Below are positions 35,337 to 45,671 of a DNA stretch of 64,000 nt, one piece after another. The position numbers and the translations under genes are program-made. Below the pieces are notes generated by a model. The model saw only the letters and a list, made by a program, of their open reading frames with translations, made no database searches and was not told the origin of the DNA. Origin of the DNA: Collybia mongolica (lineage: Eukaryota; Basidiomycota; Agaricomycetes; Agaricales; Clitocybaceae); the NCBI GenBank assembly GCA_013420905.1, contig JAAXNY010000001.1, positions 3,968,001 to 4,032,000 of the forward strand, written 5' to 3'. Within the stretch, counting starts at the first letter, position 1; every line of letters starts with the position of its first letter.

Positions 35337-36546
35337 TTAATTGAATGAGAGTCGCTGAACAACAACATCCATCAAGGGTCGAGATTCAGGCAATCTAGCC
35401 CAACAATCCTCCAAAACAGACCATGTACTCTTATATTCCGGTGCAATGGTAGTTTGCGTTGTTGCGGGGGTTTTCCCAGAACGTACCCTCGTGATGACGA
35501 GCGAGTCGTGCTTCACGGTATGGAATGGTATTTTACCCGTTAATATCTATGGTCGTTTATCAGTATTTTCGACACTAGAATTATGCGACGAAGGAACAAA
35601 CCTCGAGTCCCACCATTCCGAAGCCATAGACATCTGTTTTCTTGGTTATACGGGGTGCAAATTCTTCTTCAACATCGTCGTCGTCCTCTGGACTTAGCAG
35701 CTCAGGCGCCATGTATCGAGCAGCGCCAGCAAAGATTGTGGTAAATCCTGCGTGATCGAGGATTTTCGATCGGCCAAAGTCACAAAGAAGTGGCCGTTCA
35801 TCTATATCAACCAAAACGTTTTGCTAAGTGGTCGTCAGATCTCAACCAACTGTCGAAGAACATCAGACCTACGGATTTCAGATCTCCGTGGAGCACATTC
35901 TTCGAGTGAAGATACTCGAGACCTTTGGCAATGCGTAATATCTAATGGGTGGAGTAAGACGATTCAGTAGAGCTACATGATAATCCTTGAGTCACCATTA
36001 AGGGGCGATTCGCCTCAGGATGCGTTTGTATATACTGTAAGGCCGGTCCAGCCTCGCACAACGGAGATATGAGAGCGGGCGATGGTCCTAGATCTCTGGA
36101 CATCCCTAGGAACTTCAGCACATTCTCGTGATCCAACGCGTGCCAGACGCGAGACTCCCGATAGAGGCGCTGTTTTCATGACATGGTGTTATAATGGCGA
36201 AAAGTGGTAATTGATCTAGACTTACTCGAGTCGTTACCTCCAAAGTCTCCTCGTTGGTATGAACTCCGCGAAGGATCTTGATGGCTACCTGATCGGCAAG
36301 GTCTATTGTCTAAGTTCGTCACCAGCCTTGTTATCGGGGACATACACGTTCGCCGGTCTCAGTCACGATGCCCTTGTAGATTTCGGAAAATCCACCATAT
36401 GCGAAATAATGTTGTTCAAGCTTCTTTACTTTTCCGGTAAGGTCCTGCAATTCACAATGTTCAAGTAGGATGATGCAATGTATAAGGGAATCGACTCGTA
36501 CCCTGTAAGGGTGTTGCTCGTCTTGGGCAGCTGGGGGCAAGATCAT
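35337..36546 (-). CDS. TKL-type protein kinase, tandem paralogue
   Basis: Starts MILPPAAQDEQHPYR at 36546, splices to DLTGKVKKLEQHYFAYGGFS with the glycine loop (GGFSEIYKG), then VAIKILRGVHTNEETLE (Lys), WHALDHENVLKFLGMS, GLEYLHSKNVLHGDLK (catalytic loop), NVLVDIDERPLLCDFGRSK (DFG), RYMAPELLSP (APE) and KTDVYGFGMVGLEV. An Asp/Glu run (EDDDDVEEE) sits after APE, where the paralogue has a shorter acidic loop. The C-terminus is VLEDCWARLPESRPLMDVVV then VQRLSFN, stop at 35337. All catalytic residues are present. Small soluble kinase, about 310 residues; role unknown. Confidence 0.82.
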
Positions 36547-36619
36547 ATTGTACTGAGTAAGGCGGGGGGGGAGTATTCGTTGAAAAGCAGACTCACAGGG
36601 TATATATAGTCCAACCAAT

Positions 36620-39130
36620 ACTAGTTCGCAAACAAACGATCACTGACGGGATCCCCTCGTGGTTATGTTTGGCTGCCAGAGGATGATGATTTTTTGATTC
36701 ATGACGTTACGCCCTGGTTATTCAGGGCGGGGGTCTGTAGTCTCGTGCTATTTCAGCGCTTTTAAGGGATGCCGCAATTAGGTGCATGTGCATGGAATGA
36801 GCGTTGAGCAGTGCATGGGGTTGAAGAGACCTAGGGAAGCACTGAGTGATGGTTGAAGTTGGCGTCGGAGCCTCAGCACGCCGGGAATTAGCGGTACTGG
36901 TTCGGTGAGATAGAGCGCTTCATCAAGCCACGCTTTCGCCATGTTTTCAGGTATATCTCTGTTCATGGGATCACTGGTGTGGCACATGGTCCGTGCTCCA
37001 CGGTCCAAGTTCATGGTTCACAGTATACCACCAAAGCTTCCTTCTTGTGGCTGATGGTCTCTTTTGATGATCGATAAGGATCCCACCAGCGTCGTGGAAA
37101 TTATTTAACCACGAGGGGGACATCAACTATCTCGAGAACCCTCGTCAAAGACGCAACAGCGCCCCTCGCAGAGCTGTGAACCCGTCACCCCTGAATATGG
37201 TGGGCCTTTCCCCGAATAGTTTATGCCCCACATCTAGTTTTGTAACAAATATTGAAAGTATTTTTCTCTGGGCGCAGGTACTAGTATTTTCTCTCATGCG
37301 GCATATACTACGTTCTTCGACGTTCTTCGCGGTCCGCCGAGACTTTCGGTTCGGATAGCCATATCTCAAAGCACCTCCAACCGCCTTTCAATTTCACCAT
37401 TTTGATCACCTGGAAGGAAATCGTAGACATTGTAATGTGGTTAGTTAATCTCACTCTCAGCTCCACTGAGCTCGCAAGCATATCCCATGTGTACCATGCG
37501 ATTACCCGCGTTTAGGTTTGTGGGTCCTTGTATATTCACACGTTATTATTTCAGCTATCTGCCTCACTTATCTAACGCTGCGGGACCTTGCTTCATCGCG
37601 CAGCCAGCATACTAGTACAAGGGGCCCTGGGGACCGATACATCTCAGGGGATGAAATGCGGATCCGGTGCGGGGCCGCTCACGAGTCCCTTTTCAATGGC
37701 ACAAACTGGCCCTTCACCCCTTACGACCTTGGCTACCCTGAAACCTAAGCCGGCGTTCTACCTATAATGAAATGAAAAACACCTGGAGCCGAAACAACAT
37801 CGAGTCCGTCGAGCCAGGCCCTTCCTTATATGTATAATCAATTTATATGGTGGCGAACACCGCAGTGGGATATCCAACAAGAGGAAATGTTTTGACTGAT
37901 GACTCAAAATCAATCATTACAAGACCAGAATGACCCTACTGCTTAGGTACACAATGACTCAAAGCTAAATGATAGAATTCTTGCCTATGCCATATCCGTG
38001 GGTTTCCTTCTATTGGCTTCATCTAGATTATCTTGCGACATTCCTTTGGTGCTGTCACTTCCAGAATCTCCTTTCCTACAGGAGTTTTGAAGGTGTTCAT
38101 CTTGGGCATCGCCGGGGCATAGGGAAGTGTGGTTCCACGATGAACACGATTGCTGGGGAAAAGCCCAAGTTAAAAAATCGACGGAGTTCGGTCTTGGAGG
38201 AGGAACGCGTTGGAGGCTGTCCTTATCTAAAAGACAACTGTTTCGGCACCACTCAAAGATTAAAAAGGTCCCATATGTCAGTGGCGTCCATGAGTAGACT
38301 ATTTGAAAAATGATCTCTTGGGTATGAACCTAGATATATATTCGCGATGGTTCGGAGGGGGCAATGGGTATAGCTCTTCAATAGAACCCACTCATACATT
38401 CACTAACCACAGATAACACCTTTCATCCCCCCCTGCTAAGAAAGCCCCAGCCGCACCACAGAAACAACCCTGCCCAACGTCGAGCTCAATCGGACCCGCC
38501 ACCCCAAGGACCAAGGACCCAGTACCATACTCCCCCCTAATCTCTCCCCCTTTTCTTCCTCTTGCCCTCACCATTCCCTCTGATACATAAACTGTCACCC
38601 CCACCCTACCATACTAACTCGGTCTACGAACCACTTATTCAAGCGCAAACTTGCGCTTCAAGAGTCACTAGCTGACCTCAAGCCGCTGCCTTAAGAATAC
38701 AACATACGAGTACCAAATAGATATATCACGCAACACTACGTACACCTCTTACATATGGTTCGCCACAATAGAGAATAAACCTGGATTCAAAAAAAAAAAA
38801 AAAAAAACCTTTCATAAGTTGATAATGCGCCGCCGAGCTAGTCGGATATTACTCATTGCCCTTATACTTCTGCCATGCCCAGTTTCACTACACCTTACTC
38901 ATGTATCCAGTGCAAGAATATTATCATATACCAAATTTCGTCCTCTTTTACCATGTTAGGTTGGGGGCTGGGTCTCGGAATCGTAGTTTTCTCTTAAAAC
39001 CTCCTTGTTGATGTATAATTTCACCTCAAACCTGATACAGTCTAAAAAACACTGCCGCATCGTACTATCACTACAACTTAAGTCCTTGATTTGGTTAGTA
39101 ACTTGGCAACGTGGAGGATCGAAGCACTTA
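36620..39130. other. 2.5 kb without a supported gene
   Basis: Short open frames on both strands (for example 36778-37014 minus, 37969-38313 plus) carry no motif and no splice-linked continuation. A C-rich, purine-poor stretch occupies 38400-38600, followed by a 19-A run at 38789-38807. The region may include small lineage-specific genes or non-coding transcripts I cannot recognise. Confidence 0.4.
38789..38807 (+). repeat. Poly(A) tract of 19 A
   Basis: An uninterrupted homopolymer in intergenic DNA. It could be a microsatellite or the scar of a poly(A)-primed insertion, but there is no coding relic just upstream to support the latter. Confidence 0.8.
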
Positions 39131-39139
39131 CAATCCGGC

Positions 39140-40724
39140 TCATCCTTTCTTGGTTTTCAAATCACGCCAAAGCGCGATGAAGAGCGTCGCGCCAATCCCC
39201 ACAAGTGCAATTTCCAGGCCGACATAATTCATCATCCCCACACGAGTTCCACTACCTCCCCAAATGGCGCCGGTTACTCGACCAGTGTAATTACTGTACT
39301 GAATAGCCATAGAAGTACGACCGTTCCATGCTGGGGGAAGCTGTTTGCTTAGAAGGGCCATTGTGACAGTGCTGGCTAGGTTAAAGCCTAGTGCTACAGC
39401 CCACCAACACATGAATACACTCCCATAATTCAGTTTTCCTGACCGCAGGAGAGACAAGAACACCAAGAGAGCTGAGAGTCCTAGACCCGACCCAAACGCC
39501 AAGATTTTCCTATCTTGGGTTCTCTTCGCGAGGAAAAGATTGAGAATGAGGAACGGAAAGGTGGTTATTCCTCCCAGAGCGATAAAATTCCCAGCTGCAA
39601 AGGGAGACCAGTGAAATTTTGGTGTGTCGGACCCGAAGACGGGGAGATTGGATTCCCAAGCGCCGAGTATAAAAAAACATGTCATTGCGAACCAGCACAT
39701 ACACACGACAACGCCCCATTGTGCGTAGGACATTCTGAATTTCGGTGGAGCTGGCGGGGGGGACGGCAAGCCCACACCCGTGGCCGAGTCTTTTTCATCG
39801 GAGAGACTCTGAGATGCTGGCGATATGGAAGGGGACTCGAAGGCACGTTGGTCTTTGGGGATGTCCTCGTACCAGACTATTACACACACCCAGAAGATAC
39901 TCCAGACTGCAGCCATAATCCAACCTGGGCTAGTGAAGCCGTTGAAAACGGGATTGTCGAATCCAATTTTATATAACAAGCCACCAGCAAACGGTCCAAG
40001 GCTCATCCCTAGACCTTGGCCTATGACAAGCCAGCTTGCAAGGGTTGTGCGACGGCGAACCCCGACAATACGAGGATCAGAGCAGTAGCGCTTGCAGTAC
40101 ATCCAAAATGAAAAAGCAAATCCACTGACAATGCGACCAATCAAGATGAGATAGAGGAAATCTGCACGATATGCGGACGAATAGAGGATATGGCCAAGGA
40201 TTGATGCCCCACAACTGAGGTGAAGTGGTAGCTTATAGCCCCCTGAGATGCTTTAGTTTAACGACTTAAACACATAACAGAGAGACAGACCTTTGTCGAG
40301 CTTCGTTAGAGGAAGCAATGCGAGTCCCGAAAACACGGTGGGGATACCAATAACAACCCCGGAGAACGTGGAGTTACCCCCAAGATGTATCGAGTACTCA
40401 TTTGAAGATGACACGATAATGAAAAAGGAAATCTGAGGTAGAAACAGTTCAGTGTTATATTGGAATATGAGACGGAAACTATAAACGTGCCTGTAGGAGG
40501 AGATTTGCGGAGATAACAATCACCAAGGAGGATAGTTTAGGGAGCTTGAGCTCCGGGTCAATTTCGGTTGGGTTGGACTCTTGGTCATTGGTTCCGTGTG
40601 TGGCGTCTGTGGTTGTGCGTTTTCGCCAAGACAGAGGCGACTTTAAGGACACCGGCGACATGAACGAGGAGAGTGTTCGTCGTCGATGATCACGTGAAGA
40701 GAGTTGCGCAGGCAGTGGTTGCAT
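39140..40724 (-). CDS. Major facilitator superfamily membrane transporter
   Basis: Exons: 40724 to about 40498, a second to about 40293, and 40253 to 39140. Start MQPLPAQLSSRDHRRR at 40724. After an 80-residue hydrophilic N-terminus come hydrophobic segments: KLSSLVIVISANLLLQ, FSGVVIGIPTVFSGLALLPL, then LIGRIVSGFAFSFWMYCKRY with the R-x3-G/F signature of MFS loop 2-3. TLASWLVIGQGLGMSLGPFA is typical of TM4-5. A Ser/Pro-rich central loop (SPPPAPP) precedes six further segments, including ALGFNLASTVTMALLSKQLP. Around 470 residues with about 12 predicted helices. The set resembles fungal MFS proteins of the vacuolar/SPX-MFS-like group without an SPX domain; substrate not predictable. Confidence 0.85.
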
Positions 40725-40739
40725 CTTGTCAAAAACCTA

Positions 40740-42290
40740 CCAAGAACCCGGAAAAATCATACCATAACTTCAAGTTCGGAGCTTAAATTGCTTTTGACAT
40801 GAGACTGCAATCCAACGGAAGCCAAAACCAAGGTAAACTAGAATATAGCCGAAACGGGGAGGGTTTTTAAAGGGCCAAGGTTAGTTTCACTCTAAACACC
40901 AAGTCGGCGCTTAGACCCGGAGTCCTACAATTGTGATAGGAACTCAATTTCATCCAAGCATTTACAGACAATCCCAGACAATCTGCACCATGAGATGGCC
41001 TGGATTTCTTCTAACTACGGCGATCACGGGAACCGGTGTTGTCTGAGCAGGCCTGTGTCCTTGAAATGTGCGGATTCGTTTAGTCAGGTCGTCACTGCCG
41101 TCAGTGTATTATTCGAAATATAACTATATGGGTACAGATAAATATAGGAGGAGAGAATATGTTTACCACAACCGACTAGGATCAAATTTCATCAATATCG
41201 CACCGATACCTCCAAATTTCGGTCCGCTGCAGAAAATTTAAAAGATGCGGTTGGCTGCCACGGCGCACGGAATTGGCAGAAGTGGTAGCGACCTCACGAG
41301 GCTCGCGCACCTCCTCCCGCCGGTATACCCGAAGGGCAGGACTCCCTCTCGGCTGTTTCCCTGCTGCGAGGGGTATACATGCTATATCCACCTCGCGAAT
41401 CCTATAACTGGAGTAGGTTTTCTGTCTTTTGGACCTAGAAGTTGATTAACGCTGAATCGTCGTTGGTTGCTCATTGTAGGCGTGTGTCGATATGCACAAA
41501 GCAGTGAGAGAGTCGGAAGTTGCCGGGACAGGTTTGAAAGTGTTGATGGTTGCAGTGTTGGGGATATCAGTTCTGCTGGTACACAGTCAGAGTAAGTGCG
41601 GTTTCATAACATCGTGAATACTCACATCTATATCTGAAAGTCTTTCCTAAGCCATCGGATCCCGAGCATCTTGATTCTTACATGGACCAAGGATTGGATT
41701 TCTTCGTGTAAGAACTCGGGATTAACATGATGGAACAAAGTCTACAGTCATTGGAGCAAACATAATCCTCTCTCTCAGTATTTCGCCCGAAAACACAGCT
41801 TGAAAAATATCATCTATTGATGCTCTAAGCACCATGGCCTATCGCTATTCAAGTACTTACGAATGGGGTCACTGAAGGCAGAAGTATAAGTAGTTCTCTC
41901 AGCGCATCTGTCAGGTTAGTGTTGTGTCCTATGATCCGGGATAGTCGTAGTAGTAATTATACAGATTCGAGCCCCATGTGAGCACCTTTTTCTTTTTTGC
42001 AATGTCAGATATTTGGGGAGAGCTGATATCTATATTTCTTCACGTTGCTCGCAAATTTAGTGCCCGAGATTACGGCAATACATGTATTCCCCTCTTCTGG
42101 AAATTTATTTTTGCAACGTCAATTGTTTCAGGCAGGACCTCTCACTTTCCAGATTCACGTCAGACTCATAACAAGATCTGGAGCTTTTCCAGGTTCACCC
42201 TCACACATGTGACTGATCCCCATGTCAGTTATGTCGCCAGATACACTGTCACCACCGGTCAGTCTAAAGCCTGAAAATAACCAAATAACT
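40740..42290. other. 1.5 kb without a supported gene
   Basis: Small frames at 41245-41445 and around 41491-41590 (MHKAVRESEVAGTGLKVLMV, one possible membrane helix ending at a GTAAGT) could be parts of a short gene but I cannot join them. The rest shows nothing. Confidence 0.35.
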
Positions 42291-42292
42291 CC

Positions 42293-42320
42293 GTTTATAA
42301 GTGAACATGAGTGTATAAAA
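42293..42320 (+). promoter_or_regulatory. Core promoter of oxidase copy 1 (duplicated)
   Basis: CTCCGTTTATAAGTGAACAT is followed by GAGTGTATAAAAGC. The TATAAAA at 42314-42320 lies 71 nt before the start codon. The same layout (CTCCGTTTATAGGTGAATGT, then a TATAAAAG) precedes the inverted copy on the minus strand near 56428-56460, 67-74 nt before its ATG. Confidence 0.65.
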
Positions 42321-42390
42321 GCTTGTAGGAGCCCCCATATATCATCTAACACTATTCGCCAGTACGAATCCTCAGACTCATACGCCCATT

Positions 42391-43848
42391 ATGTTCATCG
42401 ACTTTCACCTTCATCTTTCTGGCAAAGAGCTCATTTTACGAGAAGGCCTGATCTACGAGCAGAAAAAGCTAGGGCCGATTAAAAAAGTCCTCGTCGTCGG
42501 TGGGGGAGTCACAGGTCTAACGGTTAGAGTTATCTACGTTTCAATTCTTCTTCGCCCTTACAGCGGTTCGAATAGACCGCGTGGGCCCTTCTAGATGCAG
42601 GATATCAAGTCACCGTTGTTGCGGAAAAATGGGCATCAATACCTGATAGGATAACCTCTCAAGTTGCAGGAGCCTTGTAAGTTCTCTCAATCGTAGGGCT
42701 TCATATGTTCTCATGAACCCTTTAGATGGGAATGGCCGCCTGCTGTGTGTGGGCGACACATAAACGTTGTTTCACTCGAGAAGTCGAAACGGTGGTGCAT
42801 GACTGCATACCGTGCTTTCGACAAGCTGACGCGGATCCTTCCCGCCAATGAACACGGCGTGAGGATGAGGACGGCGAATTTCTTCTTCTCCAAGCCGCTC
42901 GAGGATATTCCATCACAGCTCTGCAAGTTGAATGAAATTGAGTCCAATAGCGATGTATGTATTGTCGGGGAAACCTCACGATTTATCACTCACTCTTTCA
43001 TGTTTTCTAAGATTCAAGGATTCAAGCACGATCGAAATCTTATTGCGAGTCATGCTGTTAACCAGGAAGCTGGCGTTGTCGATTCTTATCAGCACCTTGC
43101 ACCTTTTATTGACACAGACCACTATATGGTATGGCTGCGTAATACAGTCGCATCAAAAGGCGCCCGATTCATCACGAAACGCATCCATGGCGATCTACTA
43201 GAGCAGGAGGATAAGCTTCGCTTAGAATACGGTGTCGATGCTATCGTGAATGCAGCCGCTTTGGGCGCAGCCGAGCTTGCTGCGGATCCGAAAGTATACC
43301 CTTTGCGTGGTGCCCTGATCCGCGTAGTTAACGATGGGTCAAGATTCCCGATAGTGAAGGAAGCGTTGTGTGTCTCACACGACGACACGGCGGCTGAGGA
43401 TATGGAGGACATAGTTTTTATTGTTCCACGCAATGACAAAATTCTGATTCTCGGTGGTAAGTACAACGCTAATTTGAGATTGTGCATGGGCTTACTTTTC
43501 TCAGGCCTGGCACAGCCAGACATTGATAAGCTAGACCTTACCTTGGACAGCCCTGAGATTGTTCGCATGAGGAAGCGTTGCAACGATTTCGTTCCCGGCT
43601 TGGCTGATGCTGAATATGACGAAACTCCCTTAGTTCAAGGCCTTCGCCCCTTTACTGACGTGAACGTGCGTGTCGAACGTGAGGTGCGATGGAAAAAGGA
43701 TGGCACGACGAGCCGTATCATTCACACATATGGGCACGGTGGTGCGGGTTTTTCGTTGTCCTTTGGGTGTGCTGGGGACGTGCTGGGCATGTTAAAAAGT
43801 TTGGAAGCAGAAATTGAGGACTATGGAATGTTGAAATCTCGTTTGTAA
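42391..43848 (+). CDS. FAD-dependent D-amino-acid oxidase-like protein, copy 1
   Basis: Likely oxidises D-amino acids (or a related amine) to the keto acid, ammonia and hydrogen peroxide. Exons 42391-42522, 42576-42676, 42726-42954, 43012-43456 or so, and from about 43505 to 43848. The FAD-binding dinucleotide fold reads KKVLVVGGGVTGLT, then TAWALLDAGYQVTVVAEKW. SQVAGALWEWPPAVCG follows. The C-terminal DAO-type signature is IIHTYGHGGAGFSLSFGCA, with Thr where the PROSITE pattern has N/H/A. DYDETPLVQGLRP-like EYDETPLVQGLRPF is present. The protein ends KSRL: SRL is a canonical peroxisomal PTS1. Spans about 360 residues. Highly similar inverted copy at 54894-56361. Confidence 0.88.
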
Positions 43849-44131
43849 CTTGAGTTCATCTGCCCAGACAACCGCAGTCGCGCATGTTTATTTATGTGTT
43901 CTCCTATAGACATGTCGTTAAGATGTTGGGAGTCTTGAATTGCACCTTACATCTCCCCCCATCTTTAGCCACGGCCACGGACTCTAAGATATTATTTATG
44001 CTCAGCAGTGGGATTTCATGTCGTGCCGCGGACGCGACCTTGTGTTGACATCTAACCGGTTTACCATACGCACAGCATATTCGGCTTCCCTGGCTACTGA
44101 GACTTTTTGTTGTGAGCTCCAGCTACCCCAG

Positions 44132-44242
44132 CTAGCGAGTGTATTTGCGTTGTTTCATGAATAGACTGGCAATCATCAACTTGGCAGTTTCCAGGCCAGG
44201 ACTCTCGCGTACTTCACGGGCAGTTCTGCCTGTAATATCATA
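44132..44242 (-). pseudogene. Isolated 3' exon or gene remnant
   Basis: After a plausible CAG acceptor (rc 44243-44245), the minus strand reads YDITGRTAREVRESPGLETA, then KLMIASLFMKQRKYTR and stop. This looks like coding sequence (helical, ankyrin-like 'TGRTAREV'). Upstream to 44700 I could not find a matching exon, although an open frame exists (MLLDHFDQNQTLTVGTRVGV). It may be the last exon of an unrecognised gene or a relic left by the duplication that formed the neighbouring oxidase gene. Confidence 0.35.
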
Positions 44243-44731
44243 CTGTGAGTCGTTAAGTGCCTATACTCCCAATTTACTTATATATTTCTATTCTTCGATC
44301 CTAAGAGCACCTAGTTCTGAGACTCGGGGAAGCAGAGTGAGTGCAAGACAGAAATGATGGAAAGTGAGAGTAACATCTTTTTCCGCCCGGCAATCACTGG
44401 CACGTGGCGCCGCTTACGAACTGGACGGAACGGGCGAATGTTTCTCTACGCTTCAACGATAGCTCGTTGCGATAACTCATACTCAATTTATCTGTCAGTC
44501 ATTAGCCGAATCACATTCACACCCACGCGGGTTCCGACAGTCAATGTTTGGTTTTGGTCAAAATGGTCTAACAGCATAACACGCTTTAGCCACGCCGTCA
44601 AAGCGCAGGCAGTCCTGAGTCCACGCCGCCAAAGCATACAGTGGATACATAATTGAGCAGCATTGGTACCGATATGAGAGGATATCCTAATCGTCGTTAC
44701 TTGTCCATAAACCGTTGATCAACAACGTTCA

Positions 44732-45359
44732 ATGCCTTTTCATCTGACTGTCTCCGCCACGGAAGTGGGGCCTCACTTCGATGCCTCTACCCAATTTCCA
44801 GAGCTGACCATCGCACCGATGGGTAGACGAGCTTTGATGCTACAGATTCGTACAATAGGGTGGTGAGTTACATTGTCTCCATCTTTAAAGGGCTTGGATT
44901 GATGAATGGTTCAGGCCTGTACGTCCTGCTGTCGTTTGGGGTTCTGAAGGGAACGTGGCTTCTGAGGAGATGGAGGCTCCCACAAATGAGTTTCATACTG
45001 CTGGCGTAATTCTTGTGCTACGTTACAAAACCCGGTACCAATCCGTACAGGACAATACACATCCTCCTCCGACAGCTATACTCAATGCAAAACTTGTACC
45101 TACACCTGGAACACGGTTGCATATAGTGCATTCTGGAGCCTCCCTTGATCGTCCCCGGCGAGCACTGCCGGTGTTAGCGACCCCACGCACGAGTTCAAGA
45201 GTAATAGCTAATCTGACCAGCAGTGGCGTGTGCATAGTGCCATTCCTCCGACCCTTGAAGAGAAGCAGGCATACCCATGACATCGGCGGGTCACAGGAGA
45301 ACTCGAGTGGGATGATTGGGTGGTTATTTCATCGTCAGACCAGGCGAAGACTGCTGTGA
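44732..45359 (+). CDS. Hypothetical protein, two exons
   Basis: Start MPFHLTVSATEVGPHFDAST at 44732. The first exon ends in IRTIG and splices (TG|GTGAGT ... TTCAG|G) to WPVRPAVVWGSEGNVASEEM; the frame runs to a stop at 45359, about 190 residues. The second half is basic with ILNAKLVPTPGTRLHIVHSG. No family recognised and no membrane segment. The good splice signals and joined frame support a real gene, but the last 60 residues look less protein-like and may contain an undetected intron. Confidence 0.45.
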
Positions 45360-45671
45360 CCATATTCCAGATTTGTCTACTTTAGTTGGTTTGCTATATC
45401 ATAATTGCTTTATTAGAAAAAGAGATGAGCCCGAGGATCGTACCCAATTGGGGATCTGGCAAACAATGGAGAGCGATATGGATCACGTGTGACGGAGTGA
45501 CCCACCCCAGTTGATTGACCGCGATTCCCCCACTAGTATTGTCATCAACCAGTCTCGTCAATCTTTTCTTGTTCATAGCCACAACACATCTGGGTCTTAT
45601 CGACCCTAAACACAACCGTCACGCCCACCAGTTCCGACTAAACTTCCTATTAAGCCACGAACTGGGGCGCA

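Noticed and set aside
38392..38604. Gly-rich 70-codon frame on the minus strand
   Set aside because: Arises from the C-rich low-complexity stretch; no ATG-based context or homology seen.
38789..38807. Poly(A) run as evidence for a retroposed gene
   Set aside because: No coding relic or target-site duplication could be found next to it; a simple homopolymer is enough.
41245..41600. Small two-part gene with one membrane helix
   Set aside because: The pieces at 41245-41445 and 41491-41590 do not join by convincing splice sites and match no known small subunit.
42555..42585. GGTTCGAATAG resembling a tRNA T-loop
   Set aside because: It lies at an intron acceptor of oxidase copy 1 and has no matching acceptor stem or anticodon arm.
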